From positions 425,001 to 489,000 of the forward strand of contig JAVJVN010000014.1 in NCBI GenBank assembly GCA_040221055.1: 64,000 nt of DNA, written 5' to 3'. Position numbers and translations under genes: made by a program. Shown piece after piece: positions 42,664-51,204 of the stretch. Every line of letters starts with the position of its first letter. Position 1 is the first letter of the stretch. The DNA comes from Rhodothermales bacterium (GTDB lineage: Bacteria > Bacteroidota > Rhodothermia > Rhodothermales > UBA10348). The notes under the pieces are model-generated. The model searched no databases, was not told the DNA's origin, and saw nothing but the letters and a program-made list of their open reading frames with translations.

Positions 42664-44285
42664 CGCGCGTGATGAACCGCCAACGAAGCCGCCTGATCCC
42701 ACAACACAAGGGCCCCGGTCACCGTCGGGTCCACCTGGTTGAAGACCGGGTACCATGCCTCGCTCCGGAACAGGCGCTGGGCAATCCGGGCCTTCAAAAT
42801 GACCTCGAGGATGTCCCGCGACGCATCGTCCGGCAGGACCACATCATGTTCAGCCGACCACGCCACGAACTGCGCCCAGAGTGCATCATTCACGTGGAAC
42901 GCCTCCATGAATCCAGCCTGATCATCCACCCAGCGATCCCGCACCGTCCGGCCATCGCCTTCCAGCCAATCCCGGGCAAACAACACGGGCAACCCGGCCT
43001 GGAGGGCCTCCCGAACGGGGGCCGAGGCCAGCGGCGACAGACTGTCCGGGGCAATGACCTGGTCGGGCATGACGCCGCCGCCGCCGAAGACCGTCCGGCC
43101 GCCCAGGGTCTCGAACCGGAGCGAATCGGGGATGTCGGCCAGGTACTCGGCCGGGCTGAACGTGGCGCGTTCGAAATCCGCGAACTTGGCGGAATAATAG
43201 TCCTCGTCACGCCCGTCCACATACGGCGTCTGGATGAGACGGCCTGACGGCATGTAGTAGCGTGCGACGGTCATCTGCAGAACGCTGCCGTCGCGAAGCT
43301 GGAACGGCCGCTGCACGAGGCCTTTTCCGAACGTGCGGCGGCCCACGATCAGGGCCCGGTCATGGTCCTGCAGGGCCCCGGCCACGATTTCGCTTCCGGA
43401 CGCCGAGCCCTCATTCACCAGCACGATGACCGCCCCGTCCGTGAAGAGTCCACCGGGCGTAATCCGGTCGACTTCATTCTCACGCGGATCCCGGCCGCGG
43501 GTCGTCACGATGACGCCATCGCCGTCCAGCAACTCATTGGCCACGGCGACCGCCGTCTCCTTGATCCCGCCCGGATTATCCCGCAGATCCAGTACCAGGC
43601 GCTCCATGCCCTGGGCCTTGAGGCGGGCCACGTGGTCCACGAATTCCCGGTGCGTGGTCATGGCGAAGCGGCCAATCCGCACATAACCCGTGTTCGCGTC
43701 CATCATGTACGACGCATCCACGGAGTAGAGGGGAATGGATGCCCGCTCCAGCGTGAATACCATCGGCTCGGCGCGTCCCGGACGCACCACTCCCAGGCGT
43801 ACGGGCGTGCCCACGGGTCCTTTTATGCGATCCTGGATGTCCAGCGAGTTCAGTCCCACGATGCTGGTGTCGTCCACGGCCACCATGCGGTCACCCGGCA
43901 TGAGGCCGACGTGTTCGCCCGGTCCGTCGGGGAGCGTGGAGGTGACCCGTGCCGTATCGTCCACGGCAACGTCGAACCAGATTCCGATGCCCCCGAACGC
44001 TCCTTCATACTCCTGGCGGACATCCTTGAAGTGCGATGCATCGATGAAGACGGAGTGCGGGTCCAGATCCTTCAGCATGGCCTGGATGGCGTCCTCGGCC
44101 AGTCGTTTCGCATCGACTTCTTCCACGTACTGCCGGTTGATGAGGAGGTAGGCCTCTTCCAGCTTTTGCAATTCCTTGTAGGGGTCGGCTGGCGTGGCGG
44201 GTTCGTTCACGCGGAGGCCAAGCACGGTGCCGGCCACGAACAGGAGCAGGCCGGGCAGGGCGTAGGTGAAGAGGGCGCGTTTCAT
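42660..44285 (-). CDS. S41-family C-terminal processing peptidase
   Basis: 541 residues. An N-terminal signal anchor (FTYALPGLLLFVAGTVLGL) is followed by a helical S41 N-domain, a PDZ domain (ADGxGEHVGLMPGDRMVAVDDTSI-like: GPGEHVGLMPGDRMVAV) and the catalytic core with VLDLRDNPGG, the nucleophile Ser in VNEGSASGSEIV and the general-base Lys in RRTFGKGLVQ. Periplasmic processing protease of the CtpA type, probably acting on envelope proteins. Operon partner is the Fe-ADH gene. Upstream and divergent lies the sigma/anti-sigma gene set. Confidence 0.94.
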   Translation of the reverse strand: MKRALFTYALPGLLLFVAGTVLGLRVNEPATPADPYKELQKLEEAYLLINRQYVEEVDAKRLAEDAIQAMLKDLDPHSVFIDASHFKDVRQEYEGAFGGIGIWFDVAVDDTARVTSTLPDGPGEHVGLMPGDRMVAVDDTSIVGLNSLDIQDRIKGPVGTPVRLGVVRPGRAEPMVFTLERASIPLYSVDASYMMDANTGYVRIGRFAMTTHREFVDHVARLKAQGMERLVLDLRDNPGGIKETAVAVANELLDGDGVIVTTRGRDPRENEVDRITPGGLFTDGAVIVLVNEGSASGSEIVAGALQDHDRALIVGRRTFGKGLVQRPFQLRDGSVLQMTVARYYMPSGRLIQTPYVDGRDEDYYSAKFADFERATFSPAEYLADIPDSLRFETLGGRTVFGGGGVMPDQVIAPDSLSPLASAPVREALQAGLPVLFARDWLEGDGRTVRDRWVDDQAGFMEAFHVNDALWAQFVAWSAEHDVVLPDDASRDILEVILKARIAQRLFRSEAWYPVFNQVDPTVTGALVLWDQAASLAVHHAR

Positions 44286-44455
44286 GCAGTGACGGAGTGG
44301 GGAGTGGGTTCGGAGCGAACGGCCGGCGGACGTTCCTTGGTTCGTAGGATGCCCCGGATTGTTTCACATCGGGGACACCGCAGCGTGAAAATCCGCATCA
44401 TGTAACCTTTCCCGCGTCGGCCGCGTTTTCCGGGCAGATTCCACTTGATGATGAT

Positions 44456-44980
44456 GTGAACGCCCTCACTTTCAATCAAATCATGCATGCGCACCGGCAG
44501 CGCGTCTTTTCCATGGCCTGGCATGTGCTGGGCGATGCGGACGAAGCCGCCGATGTGGCCCAGGATGTGTTCATCCGGTTGTGGGAAAACCGCGCCGACG
44601 TGGACACGGAACGGGTGGGCGCATGGTTGACGAAGGTGACACGGAACGCAGCCATCGATGCGTGGCGCCGGCGTCGAACCCGGCAAAACGTGTACGCGAC
44701 GGACACGGAAACCGTGGAGGCCCTGCCGGGACACGTGCGCGGGCCGGAAGGCGAAACGCGCGCCGAGCTGTTCCGCGACCGCCTCCGTGCGGCGCTGGCC
44801 ACGCTGGGCGAGCCGCACCGCAGCATCGTCATCCTGCGGGAAATCCAGGAATACCAATATGATGAGATAAGCGAGGCACTGGATCTGCCATTGAACACCG
44901 TGAAAGTGTATTTGCACCGCGCCAGGAAGACCCTGCGCGCCGAACTGGGAGAGGATGTACGCTATGACTATGCTGAGTGA
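44456..44980 (+). CDS. ECF RNA polymerase sigma factor
   Basis: 174 residues; GTG 44456 is assigned, with an in-frame ATG at 44483 as the alternative. Region 2: RVFSMAWHVLGDADEAADVAQDVFIRLWEN; region 4: RSIVILREIQEYQYDEISEALDLPLNTVKVYLHRARKTL. It is a separate protein, unlike the fusion at 13271. It overlaps the next gene (a putative membrane anti-sigma factor), and a DUF4252 protein follows, a set seen in many Bacteroidota. Confidence 0.93.
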   Translation: MNALTFNQIMHAHRQRVFSMAWHVLGDADEAADVAQDVFIRLWENRADVDTERVGAWLTKVTRNAAIDAWRRRRTRQNVYATDTETVEALPGHVRGPEGETRAELFRDRLRAALATLGEPHRSIVILREIQEYQYDEISEALDLPLNTVKVYLHRARKTLRAELGEDVRYDYAE

Positions 44981-45473
44981 ACCGGAACGCGCCTGGTGGC
45001 GTGATCGACTCGATGCCATGCTGGACGATGAACTGGACGCCGGGGATGCCGCGCGGTTCGAGGCCCTGGCGCGACTGGATCCGCTGTTGGCGGACGAGTG
45101 GGCCGTCATGGAAAAAATGCAACGCGTGCTGCGCTCCGAACGTGCACCCCTGTGTCCGGACCGGGTATCTCATGCCGTTATGGCGCACGTCCGGGACGAC
45201 GTGCGTCGGTCCTGGACGGTCCGTTTGGGCGCCTTGCTGCCCCGAACGGTCCTGTGGAAGCCCATGTTCGCCACGGCCATGTTGGTCGGCGTGGTGGTGA
45301 TGGCGGCACTGTCCGGGCGTACGACAGCTCCCGTGGGTGGACCTGCGGTGGCCGACGCGACCGAGGATGTGAAGTGGGTCCTGGCCTACGTCTCCGGGGT
45401 TGGCAGCGAGACGGGCCGATCGGTCCGGACCGATGTGGTGGACCCCATTGTCAACAGTCTTTCCGAGAATTGA
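44955..45473 (+). CDS. Putative membrane anti-sigma factor
   Basis: 172 residues (ATG 44955, or ATG 44964). The N-terminal 90 residues are acidic and helical (WWRDRLDAMLDDELDAGDAARFEALARLDPLLADEW), the layout of an anti-sigma domain, though the zinc HxxxCxxC motif is missing. One membrane helix lies at about 115-135 (MFATAMLVGVVVMAAL), and the rest is a short periplasmic tail. Overlap with the sigma gene by up to 26 bp supports the role. The stimulus is unknown. Confidence 0.75.
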   Translation: MYAMTMLSEPERAWWRDRLDAMLDDELDAGDAARFEALARLDPLLADEWAVMEKMQRVLRSERAPLCPDRVSHAVMAHVRDDVRRSWTVRLGALLPRTVLWKPMFATAMLVGVVVMAALSGRTTAPVGGPAVADATEDVKWVLAYVSGVGSETGRSVRTDVVDPIVNSLSEN

Positions 45474-45477
45474 ACCC

Positions 45478-46044
45478 ATGAAACGAAACTCCCTGAATAT
45501 CACCGGTCTTATCGTGGCCGTGTTGCTCCTGCTGAGCATGATCGCGATGGTCGTGGATGCGTCGGCCCAGTCGGCCCGTCAGCACCCGGGCTATGTGGAC
45601 CTCGAAACCATGGGCAGCCTGCGCCGGGTCATCGGTCACGAACCCACCATTGAAGTGAACGTGGAAGGGGCCCTGCTCCGCCTGGTGGCCGAGGCATCGC
45701 GCTACGAGGACCCTGAACTGGCCACCATGCTGCGACGGCTCGAAGGTGTATTCGTGCGCGGGTTCCACATCGGGGACACGAGCGCCGGACGGGCCCGTGA
45801 GCAGGCCTCCGTCATCGGCCGTGAGCTGGAAAAGGTGGGGTGGACGACCATTGTGAGCATCAATGAGCGGGACGAGTACGTCCGCATGTTCGCCCGCATG
45901 GAGCGCGACGAAATCGTGGGCATGGTGGTGATGGTGGTGGACGAAGCCGGGCGAGAGGCGATCTTCCTGAATATCGTGGGGGATGTGGACCCCGAGGAGA
46001 TCGGCCGGATAGGCAGCAAATTCCGGGTGCCTTTGGGGAATTGA
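45478..46044 (+). CDS. DUF4252 exported protein
   Basis: 188 residues from ATG 45478. A signal peptide (ITGLIVAVLLLLSMIAMVVDASAQ) is followed by a mature part with the DUF4252 pattern: GYVDLETMG, EPTIEVNVEGALLRLVAEASR, LEGVFVRGFHI, WTTIVSINERDEYVRMFARM and VGMVVMVVDEAGREAIFLNIVGDVDPEEIGRIGSKF. The family is often encoded next to ECF sigma and anti-sigma genes, as here. No biochemical function is known. Third gene of the set, 4 bp after the anti-sigma stop. Confidence 0.88.
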   Translation: MKRNSLNITGLIVAVLLLLSMIAMVVDASAQSARQHPGYVDLETMGSLRRVIGHEPTIEVNVEGALLRLVAEASRYEDPELATMLRRLEGVFVRGFHIGDTSAGRAREQASVIGRELEKVGWTTIVSINERDEYVRMFARMERDEIVGMVVMVVDEAGREAIFLNIVGDVDPEEIGRIGSKFRVPLGN

Positions 46045-46097
46045 TGTCCTGAGCCCTGCGGACCACCCCAGAAACCGCCGCCCGATCGTGCCGTATG

Positions 46098-46124
46098 CCT
46101 GTGGATTCAACCCTCATCCACAGG
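46098..46124 (+). promoter_or_regulatory. Hairpin that overlaps the lemA ribosome site
   Basis: CCTGTGGAT (46098-46106) pairs perfectly with ATCCACAGG (46116-46124) around a 9-base loop. The right arm includes the AGG part of the AGGAT that would serve as Shine-Dalgarno for ATG 46133, so the structure could hide the ribosome site. Both arms also resemble TTATCCACA-type boxes in part, which I regard as chance. Confidence 0.45.
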
Positions 46125-46132
46125 ATATCGTC

Positions 46133-46732
46133 ATGACCACGGGAAAAATTGTCGGCCTTGTTGTCGTCCTTGCCATTGGATTCGCCTTTTTCGCCGGAAT
46201 CGGGTCCTACAATGGACTCGTGGATTCCGAAGAGCGTGTTGCCCAGTCCTGGGCCAACGTGGAGACCACCTACCAGCGGCGCAGTGACCTGATTCCGAAC
46301 CTGGTCAACACGGTGCAGGGTGCGGCCGATTTCGAGCAGGAGACGCTCGAAGCCGTGACCAATGCGCGGGCCCGCGCCACGGGTATAAACCTGGATGTGT
46401 CGGACCTCAGCGATCCGGCCAGGGTGCAGGAGTTCATGGCCGCCCAGGAGGGCTTGTCCGGCGCGCTCGGCCGCTTGCTCGTTGTCTCCGAAAACTATCC
46501 GCAGTTGCGCGCCACCGAGGCGTTCCGTGACCTCCAGAGCCAGCTCGAAGGCACCGAAAACCGGATTGCCGTTGCCCGGCGCGACTACAACGAGGCGGTC
46601 ACCACGTACAACCAGCGCGTGCGTCGTTTCCCCGGCTCCATCGTGGCCGGAATCACCGGATTCGATCGCCGTACCCCGTTCGAGGCCCAGCCCGGTTCTG
46701 AAAAAGCACCTGTGGTTGACTTCGGATCGTGA
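46133..46732 (+). CDS. lemA: LemA-family membrane protein
   Basis: 199 residues from ATG 46133. One N-terminal membrane helix (IVGLVVVLAIGFAFFAGI), then the LemA core: YNGLVDSEERVAQSWANVETTYQRRSDLIPNLVNTVQG, ENYPQLRATEAFRDLQSQLEGTENRIAVARRDYNEAVTTYNQRVRRFPGSIVA. Coiled-coil-like. Often encoded with TPM-domain proteins; the next gene overlaps by 4 bp (GTGA). Function unclear, maybe envelope stress. Confidence 0.95.
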   Translation: MTTGKIVGLVVVLAIGFAFFAGIGSYNGLVDSEERVAQSWANVETTYQRRSDLIPNLVNTVQGAADFEQETLEAVTNARARATGINLDVSDLSDPARVQEFMAAQEGLSGALGRLLVVSENYPQLRATEAFRDLQSQLEGTENRIAVARRDYNEAVTTYNQRVRRFPGSIVAGITGFDRRTPFEAQPGSEKAPVVDFGS

Positions 46733-47574
46733 GCGTGCTGCATTCCATAGGGTTCCGGCGTGTGCGTCGCTCAGGAGCGGCCCTGCTGGTGTTGGCCGGG
46801 CTGCTGGTTTTTGGCGCCGTCGGCGTGCTGTTCGCACCGTTGGCCCATGCCCAGAACGTGCGTACCATTGCGCCGTCCGGCAAGTGGGTCACCGACCAGG
46901 CGGACTTCCTGTCCGACGCCGAGGAACGCCTGCTGACCGCCAAGTTGCGGGCCTATGCCGACACCACGTCCACGCAGATGATCGTGGTCACGGTCCAGGA
47001 CCTGGGTGGATACGCGGCCTCGGATTACGCCACGGAGCTCGGGCGTACGTTCAAGGTGGGCACGGCGGACAAGAACAACGGCATTGTGCTCCTCGCGTCG
47101 CGTGAGGAGCGGGAATTGTTCATTGCGACCGGATACGGGATGGAAGGCATGGTTACCGACGCGGTGGCTGCGCGGATCATCCGCAACGTGATCGTACCTG
47201 AATTCCGCAGCGGCAATTTTTTTGCAGGACTGGATGGTGCGGTTGATGCACTGATTGCGGTAGCTTCCGGCACGTATTCCGCGGACGAGATTGCCGATGC
47301 GCCGAGTGGAGGCTCGGATGCCGCCGGCCAGGTGATTGTCTACATCCTGTTCCTGATTGCCTTCCTGGTCGTGTCTTCCTTGCGTCACGGAGGCGGAGGA
47401 GGCGGAAAGAAGGGCTATCGCCGGGATCGACACCACGGGCTCCCCATGATTTTCTGGGGTGGCAGCATGGGTGGCGGATCCGGGGGTGGGGGCTTCGGAG
47501 GGGGCTTCGGAGGCGGAGGTTTCGGTGGTATGGGCGGCGGATTCGGTGGCGGGGGCGCCGGTGGCAGCTGGTAG
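46729..47574 (+). CDS. TPM-domain membrane protein with Gly-rich tail
   Basis: 281 residues, GTG start overlapping the lemA stop. An N-terminal signal or anchor helix is followed by the TPM domain (WVTDQADFLSDAEERLLTAKLRAYADTTSTQMIVVTVQDLGGYAASDYA; ATGYGMEGMVTDAVAARIIRNVIVPEFR), one membrane helix (VIVYILFLIAFLVVSSL), and a Gly-rich tail. TPM proteins include a Photosystem II repair factor and bacterial YgcG; their activity is debated. The lemA pair is standard. Confidence 0.93.
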   Translation: MSVLHSIGFRRVRRSGAALLVLAGLLVFGAVGVLFAPLAHAQNVRTIAPSGKWVTDQADFLSDAEERLLTAKLRAYADTTSTQMIVVTVQDLGGYAASDYATELGRTFKVGTADKNNGIVLLASREERELFIATGYGMEGMVTDAVAARIIRNVIVPEFRSGNFFAGLDGAVDALIAVASGTYSADEIADAPSGGSDAAGQVIVYILFLIAFLVVSSLRHGGGGGGKKGYRRDRHHGLPMIFWGGSMGGGSGGGGFGGGFGGGGFGGMGGGFGGGGAGGSW

Positions 47575-47634
47575 GGAACGTATGGCGGCAAGAGATAGTC
47601 AATACACGATGGAACAGCATTGAAAACTTTGACC

Positions 47635-47958
47635 ATGTCCAGGCTGAATCAGCTACTTGCATTTCACAGGGACGATCCGAAGGATTCGTTCGTCCGGTTC
47701 GCCCTCGGAGCGGAGTACGTGAAGCTCGGGCGGCTCGACGATGCGCGTCAGACGTTGGAGGCTCTCCGCGATGACGACCCGCGCTACCTGGGTACCTATT
47801 ACCACCTCGGGAAGCTGTACGAGCGCATTGGCATGACTGAAGAAGCCATCCAGACGTACCGCGCCGGGATGGAGATGGCCATGGAAGTCACCGATTTCCA
47901 CGCCCGTTCCGAGCTCCAGTCGGCCTTGTTGGAAGCCGAGGGGTTGGGCGCAGACTGA
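47635..47958 (+). CDS. Small tetratricopeptide-repeat protein
   Basis: 107 residues from ATG 47635. Three helix pairs with TPR spacing: LNQLLAFHRDDPKDSFVRFALGAEYVKLGRLDDARQTLEAL, YLGTYYHLGKLYERIGMTEEAIQTYRAGMEMA. No signal peptide, so probably cytoplasmic. Its stop overlaps the next start by one base (TGATG). Likely a protein-binding adaptor. Confidence 0.88.
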   Translation: MSRLNQLLAFHRDDPKDSFVRFALGAEYVKLGRLDDARQTLEALRDDDPRYLGTYYHLGKLYERIGMTEEAIQTYRAGMEMAMEVTDFHARSELQSALLEAEGLGAD

Positions 47959-48803
47959 TGCGGTACTTCGTGTTTTTCCTGGTCCTGCTCTTGACCGCGA
48001 CGGCGGCGCAGGCACAGGAAGGCACCACCCACACGGTCCGGCCGGGCGATACGTTGTTCAGCATTTCCCGTCTGTATGACGTGCCGGTGGACTCCATCCG
48101 CGTGTGGAACGATATGGCGGGCAACGATATCCGTGCGGGCATGGAGCTACGGGTGCGCCGCGCTGCAACTCCCACCGCCGAGCCTCCGGCGACCCCCAGG
48201 ACTCCGGCAGCCCCCGAGCCCGATCCTGTCCCCGCCGAACCCAAGCCGGCATCAAACACCGTCCCAGACCAACTTTTCGGGATTCCCCTCGACAGCCTCA
48301 AGACCTGGAATCCCGGATATCAGACCTACCTCGACTCCCTCGCGGCCGCGGGTACGGTACCTGTCCGTGGCCAGGCAACCTATGCCGTGAAGGCCGGCGA
48401 CACGCTGTTCGGCGTGGCTCGTGCACACGGCACGGACGTCGCCACGCTCCGTCGCCTGAATGCCCTGACGGATTCCGGGTTGCGCGTGGGCCAGGAACTG
48501 CGGGTGCCGTCGCGGGGCATCGTCGAGAGCCGCGTGGCCCAGTGGCCCGCGACCCTGTCCGGGCGTCGTCTGGCGGACGGCACCGTGTATCATCCGGACC
48601 GGCAGGTGGTGGGCCATCCCGAGTGGCCGTTGGGCAGCGTGGTCTTCCTCGATGCCGGCGGACCGGTATTGCTGGCGGTGGTCGCCGATCGTTCCCCGTC
48701 CATGGGCTTTCCCGTGCTGGACCTGTCCAAGGGTCTCGTGGACCGGCTGGGACTGGAACTGCACCCGGCAGCCGTGGTGCGTGTCCGGATGGTGCCGCAA
48801 TGA
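47958..48803 (+). CDS. LysM protein with RlpA-like C-terminus
   Basis: 281 residues with a signal peptide (YFVFFLVLLLTATAAQAQ). Two LysM modules: THTVRPGDTLFSISRLYDVPVDSIRVWN (about 24-68) and TYAVKAGDTLFGVARAHGTDVATLRRLN (about 138-180), joined by a Pro/Ala-rich linker. The C-terminal part (ASGxxxxGxxYHPxxxxxxHPxWPLGSVV-type: DGTVYHPDRQVVGHPEWPLGSVVFL) recalls the double-psi beta barrel of RlpA-like proteins. It binds peptidoglycan in the periplasm and may cut or organise it; the catalytic Asp is not confirmed. Confidence 0.85.
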   Translation: MRYFVFFLVLLLTATAAQAQEGTTHTVRPGDTLFSISRLYDVPVDSIRVWNDMAGNDIRAGMELRVRRAATPTAEPPATPRTPAAPEPDPVPAEPKPASNTVPDQLFGIPLDSLKTWNPGYQTYLDSLAAAGTVPVRGQATYAVKAGDTLFGVARAHGTDVATLRRLNALTDSGLRVGQELRVPSRGIVESRVAQWPATLSGRRLADGTVYHPDRQVVGHPEWPLGSVVFLDAGGPVLLAVVADRSPSMGFPVLDLSKGLVDRLGLELHPAAVVRVRMVPQ

Positions 48804-49540
48804 AAGAATACCTGAATGCCACCCGTACGGGAACGTGGGGCTTCGTGGCGGCCATGCCATTGCTGGTCCTGTACGAAGTCATGGTCCTGCTCGTCAACGC
48901 CGGCCGCACGGCTGAAGTCCGCGTCGGCGCCGACGTCTGGATAAAAGCCCTCATGTCTGTCCTGGGGGATTGGGGCATGCTGGGGTTGAGCGTGGCCATC
49001 CTGGTCACGGGTGGATGGATCTTCTTCCGGGACCGGAAACGGTCCATCCCCCTGAAACCCCGCTGGTTCGGCTATCTCATCCTGGAAAGCCTGCTCTACG
49101 CCATCGTGTTGGCCCTTCTGGTTTCCACCACCGTCGGTGCCCTCTTCAATGGAGCCGCGACACTGGTGGCCGGATTGCAGGCCATTGGAGAAGCCGCACC
49201 CGTTGACCGCGTCACCATGTTCGTGCTTTCGCTGGGCGCGGGACTCTATGAGGAACTGGTCTTCCGGGTCGTGCTGGTAGGCGGGCTGTTCTGGATCCTC
49301 AAACGCTTCGTAGGCCGACCGTGGGTGGCCTATGTCGTTGCCGCACTGGTCGGGGCGTTCCTGTTCTCGCTGGTCCACTACCTGGGGCCACTCGGCGATC
49401 CATTCTCGCTCGCCTCGTTCACGTTCCGGTTCCTCTTCGGACTGGCCCTCAACGGAGTGTTCCTGCTGCGCGGGTTCGGCGCGGCCGCCTGGACCCACGC
49501 GCTGTACGACGTGCTGGTGGTGACCCGTCTCCTGGGTTGA
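48800..49540 (+). CDS. CPBP-family intramembrane metalloprotease
   Basis: 246 residues starting inside the LysM stop (4-bp overlap). Seven to eight hydrophobic helices. The glutamate motif EELVFR (Glu151, Glu152, Arg156), the His in FSLVHYLGP and the third motif FLFGLALNGVFLLRG with WTHALYD at the end are the CAAX-protease/Abi (CPBP) signature. Possible roles are prenyl-protein or bacteriocin-related proteolysis. Confidence 0.9.
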   Translation: MKEYLNATRTGTWGFVAAMPLLVLYEVMVLLVNAGRTAEVRVGADVWIKALMSVLGDWGMLGLSVAILVTGGWIFFRDRKRSIPLKPRWFGYLILESLLYAIVLALLVSTTVGALFNGAATLVAGLQAIGEAAPVDRVTMFVLSLGAGLYEELVFRVVLVGGLFWILKRFVGRPWVAYVVAALVGAFLFSLVHYLGPLGDPFSLASFTFRFLFGLALNGVFLLRGFGAAAWTHALYDVLVVTRLLG

Positions 49541-49630
49541 CGATACCGGCGCTCCACGCCCGATTCATGGACACAAACGGATGGTGGCAGCGTACAAGGC
49601 AGCATTACCCATTGAACCGGAACCACGTGT

Positions 49631-50461
49631 ATGAACGGACTGCGCACAACAGCCTTGATGGCTGCCTTGATCGTGCTTTTTGCCCTGCTCGGACAGGCGC
49701 TCGGTGGACAGAGCGGGATGATGATCGCCTTCCTGTTTGCGGTCGTCATGAACTTCGGCAGCTACTGGTTCTCCGACAAGATTGTCCTGAAGATGTACAA
49801 GGCGAGCGAGGTGGATCGTTCGACCGCACCGGAGCTCGTGGACATGGTGGACCGCCTTCGCACCAAGGCCGGGTTGCCCATGCCCCGCGTGTACGTCATT
49901 CCGTCCGATCAGCCCAATGCCTTCGCCACGGGGCGCAATCCGGAGCATTCCGCCGTCGCCGTGACGAACGGAATCGTGCGGATGTTGTCCCGGGAAGAAC
50001 TGGAGGGCGTCATTGCCCACGAACTGGCGCACATCCAGAACCGCGACATCCTGACCAGTTCGATCGCGGCGACCGTGGGCGCGGCCATTACCATGCTGGC
50101 ACGGTTTGCCCTGTTTTTCGGTGGCGGTGATCGCGATCGCGGCAGCGCCATTTCTTCGCTGCTCATGCTCATCCTGGCGCCGATTGCGGCCATCATGATC
50201 CAGATGGCCATTTCCCGTTCGCGTGAGTTCGTCGCCGATGCCGACGGTGCGGCCATCTGCGGAAATCCGCGTGCCCTGGCGACGGCGCTTCAGCGACTGC
50301 AGGCCGGGTCCGAGCATGTACCCATGGATGCGAATCCATCGACCGCCCACATGTTCATCGTGAACCCCTTTGCTGGCGCCATGGGCGGTCTCCGGAGCCT
50401 TTTTTCCACGCATCCACCGACGAAAGCCCGTGTGGAGCGTCTTATGAACATGAGGCTTTAA
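49631..50461 (+). CDS. htpX: HtpX-type membrane zinc metalloprotease
   Basis: 276 residues. Zinc motif [10 protein letters not shown] (His130, Glu131, His134), with the third ligand Glu in [12 protein letters not shown]. Membrane helices at the start ([33 protein letters not shown]) and around 150-200. It degrades misfolded membrane proteins. Family length. A small membrane peptide gene follows one base later. Confidence 0.96.
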   Translation: MNGLRTTALMAALIVLFALLGQALGGQSGMMIAFLFAVVMNFGSYWFSDKIVLKMYKASEVDRSTAPELVDMVDRLRTKAGLPMPRVYVIPSDQPNAFATGRNPEHSAVAVTNGIVRMLSREELEGVIAHELAHIQNRDILTSSIAATVGAAITMLARFALFFGGGDRDRGSAISSLLMLILAPIAAIMIQMAISRSREFVADADGAAICGNPRALATALQRLQAGSEHVPMDANPSTAHMFIVNPFAGAMGGLRSLFSTHPPTKARVERLMNMRL

Positions 50462-50462
50462 C

Positions 50463-50663
50463 GTGGATTATTACACCGTCGTCATCATCGTTACGTTCAT
50501 CGCGTTCAGTGCACTGGCAGCTGCCCTGCTCATTCCGGTGTATCGATTCCTGAAGCGGGAAGAAGCAGATGGGCACGCATTCACGAAGGCGGTGAAGAAG
50601 GCGGCAGACGAGTCGGGGGGCGCGAAGGAGGGTCGGTCTGAGTCGAATCCGGAGCTATCGTAA
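50463..50663 (+). CDS. Small single-span membrane protein
   Basis: 66 residues, GTG start one base after the htpX stop. One N-terminal helix (VVIIVTFIAFSALAAALLIPVYRFL) followed by a charged tail (KREEADGHAFTKAVKKAADESGG). It probably shares the htpX transcript. Its last 83 bp overlap the end of the convergent ComEA-like gene. No family is recognised. Confidence 0.6.
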   Translation: MDYYTVVIIVTFIAFSALAAALLIPVYRFLKREEADGHAFTKAVKKAADESGGAKEGRSESNPELS

Positions 50664-51108
50664 CGAGGGGACGCAATTTCTCCATCGTTTTCGGCCCGAT
50701 CCCGCGTACGTTCAGCAAGTCGTCCACGGACGTGAAGCCCCCCACGCGTCGTCGTTCGGCCAGGATCCGGTCGGCAATGGCCGGCCCAACCCCCGGGAGG
50801 GCATCCAGATGTACGGCGGTGGCGGTGTTCAGATGGATGGGGAAATCGATGGTGTCGGCGGGCACCACGTTGGCCTCCGGGGTCCAATACACTTCGTTGT
50901 CGGCTGAATCGGCACGGGCAGCGAGGACCTCGAACAGGCTGTCCATTTCCGCATAGGACCACTCCACCAACCAATCGGGATCGGCCGATGCGGATCGCAA
51001 CAGCAGGGTGACGGCGAGGGCGGCAAGGCCGGTACTGAAGAGCACGGCTTCCTGCTCGGTACAGTACAGGCGTTCCTGCAGACGGTATATCCAGTATTTC
51101 ACGCGCAT
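50581..51108 (-). CDS. Helix-hairpin-helix (ComEA-like) protein
   Basis: 175 residues from ATG 51106-51108. The N-terminus has a basic start and one membrane helix (EAVLFSTGLAALAVTLLLRS). The C-terminal two-thirds hold the HhH pair HLDALPGVGPAIADRILAERRRVGGFTSVDDLLNVRGIGPKTMEKLRPLV. It resembles ComEA, the DNA receptor for natural uptake, though the Rhodothermota versions may serve other DNA roles. An upstream ATG (51132) would add a few residues. The C-terminus is Pro/Ser-rich (SRPPTRLPPSSPPS) and overlaps the end of the small membrane gene. Confidence 0.85.
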   Translation of the reverse strand: MRVKYWIYRLQERLYCTEQEAVLFSTGLAALAVTLLLRSASADPDWLVEWSYAEMDSLFEVLAARADSADNEVYWTPEANVVPADTIDFPIHLNTATAVHLDALPGVGPAIADRILAERRRVGGFTSVDDLLNVRGIGPKTMEKLRPLVTIAPDSTQTDPPSRPPTRLPPSSPPS

Positions 51109-51204
51109 ACACCGGCTTGACACGCGTGGCATCCACGCGTAACCTGAACCCGGCTTCTCCGGCTCACACTCCCGGTCCATCTTCCTCCGCCCCACCTCCA
51201 CGCC

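Noticed and set aside
46098-46124. Pair of DnaA-box-like sequences as a replication origin
   Set aside because: Only two imperfect boxes, no AT-rich unwinding stretch and no dnaA or dnaN nearby; better read as a hairpin.
48104-48799. Plus-strand frame extending the CPBP protease upstream by 232 codons
   Set aside because: It overlaps the LysM gene in another frame; the extension is Arg/Pro/Gly-rich, and ATG 48800 gives a normal family start.
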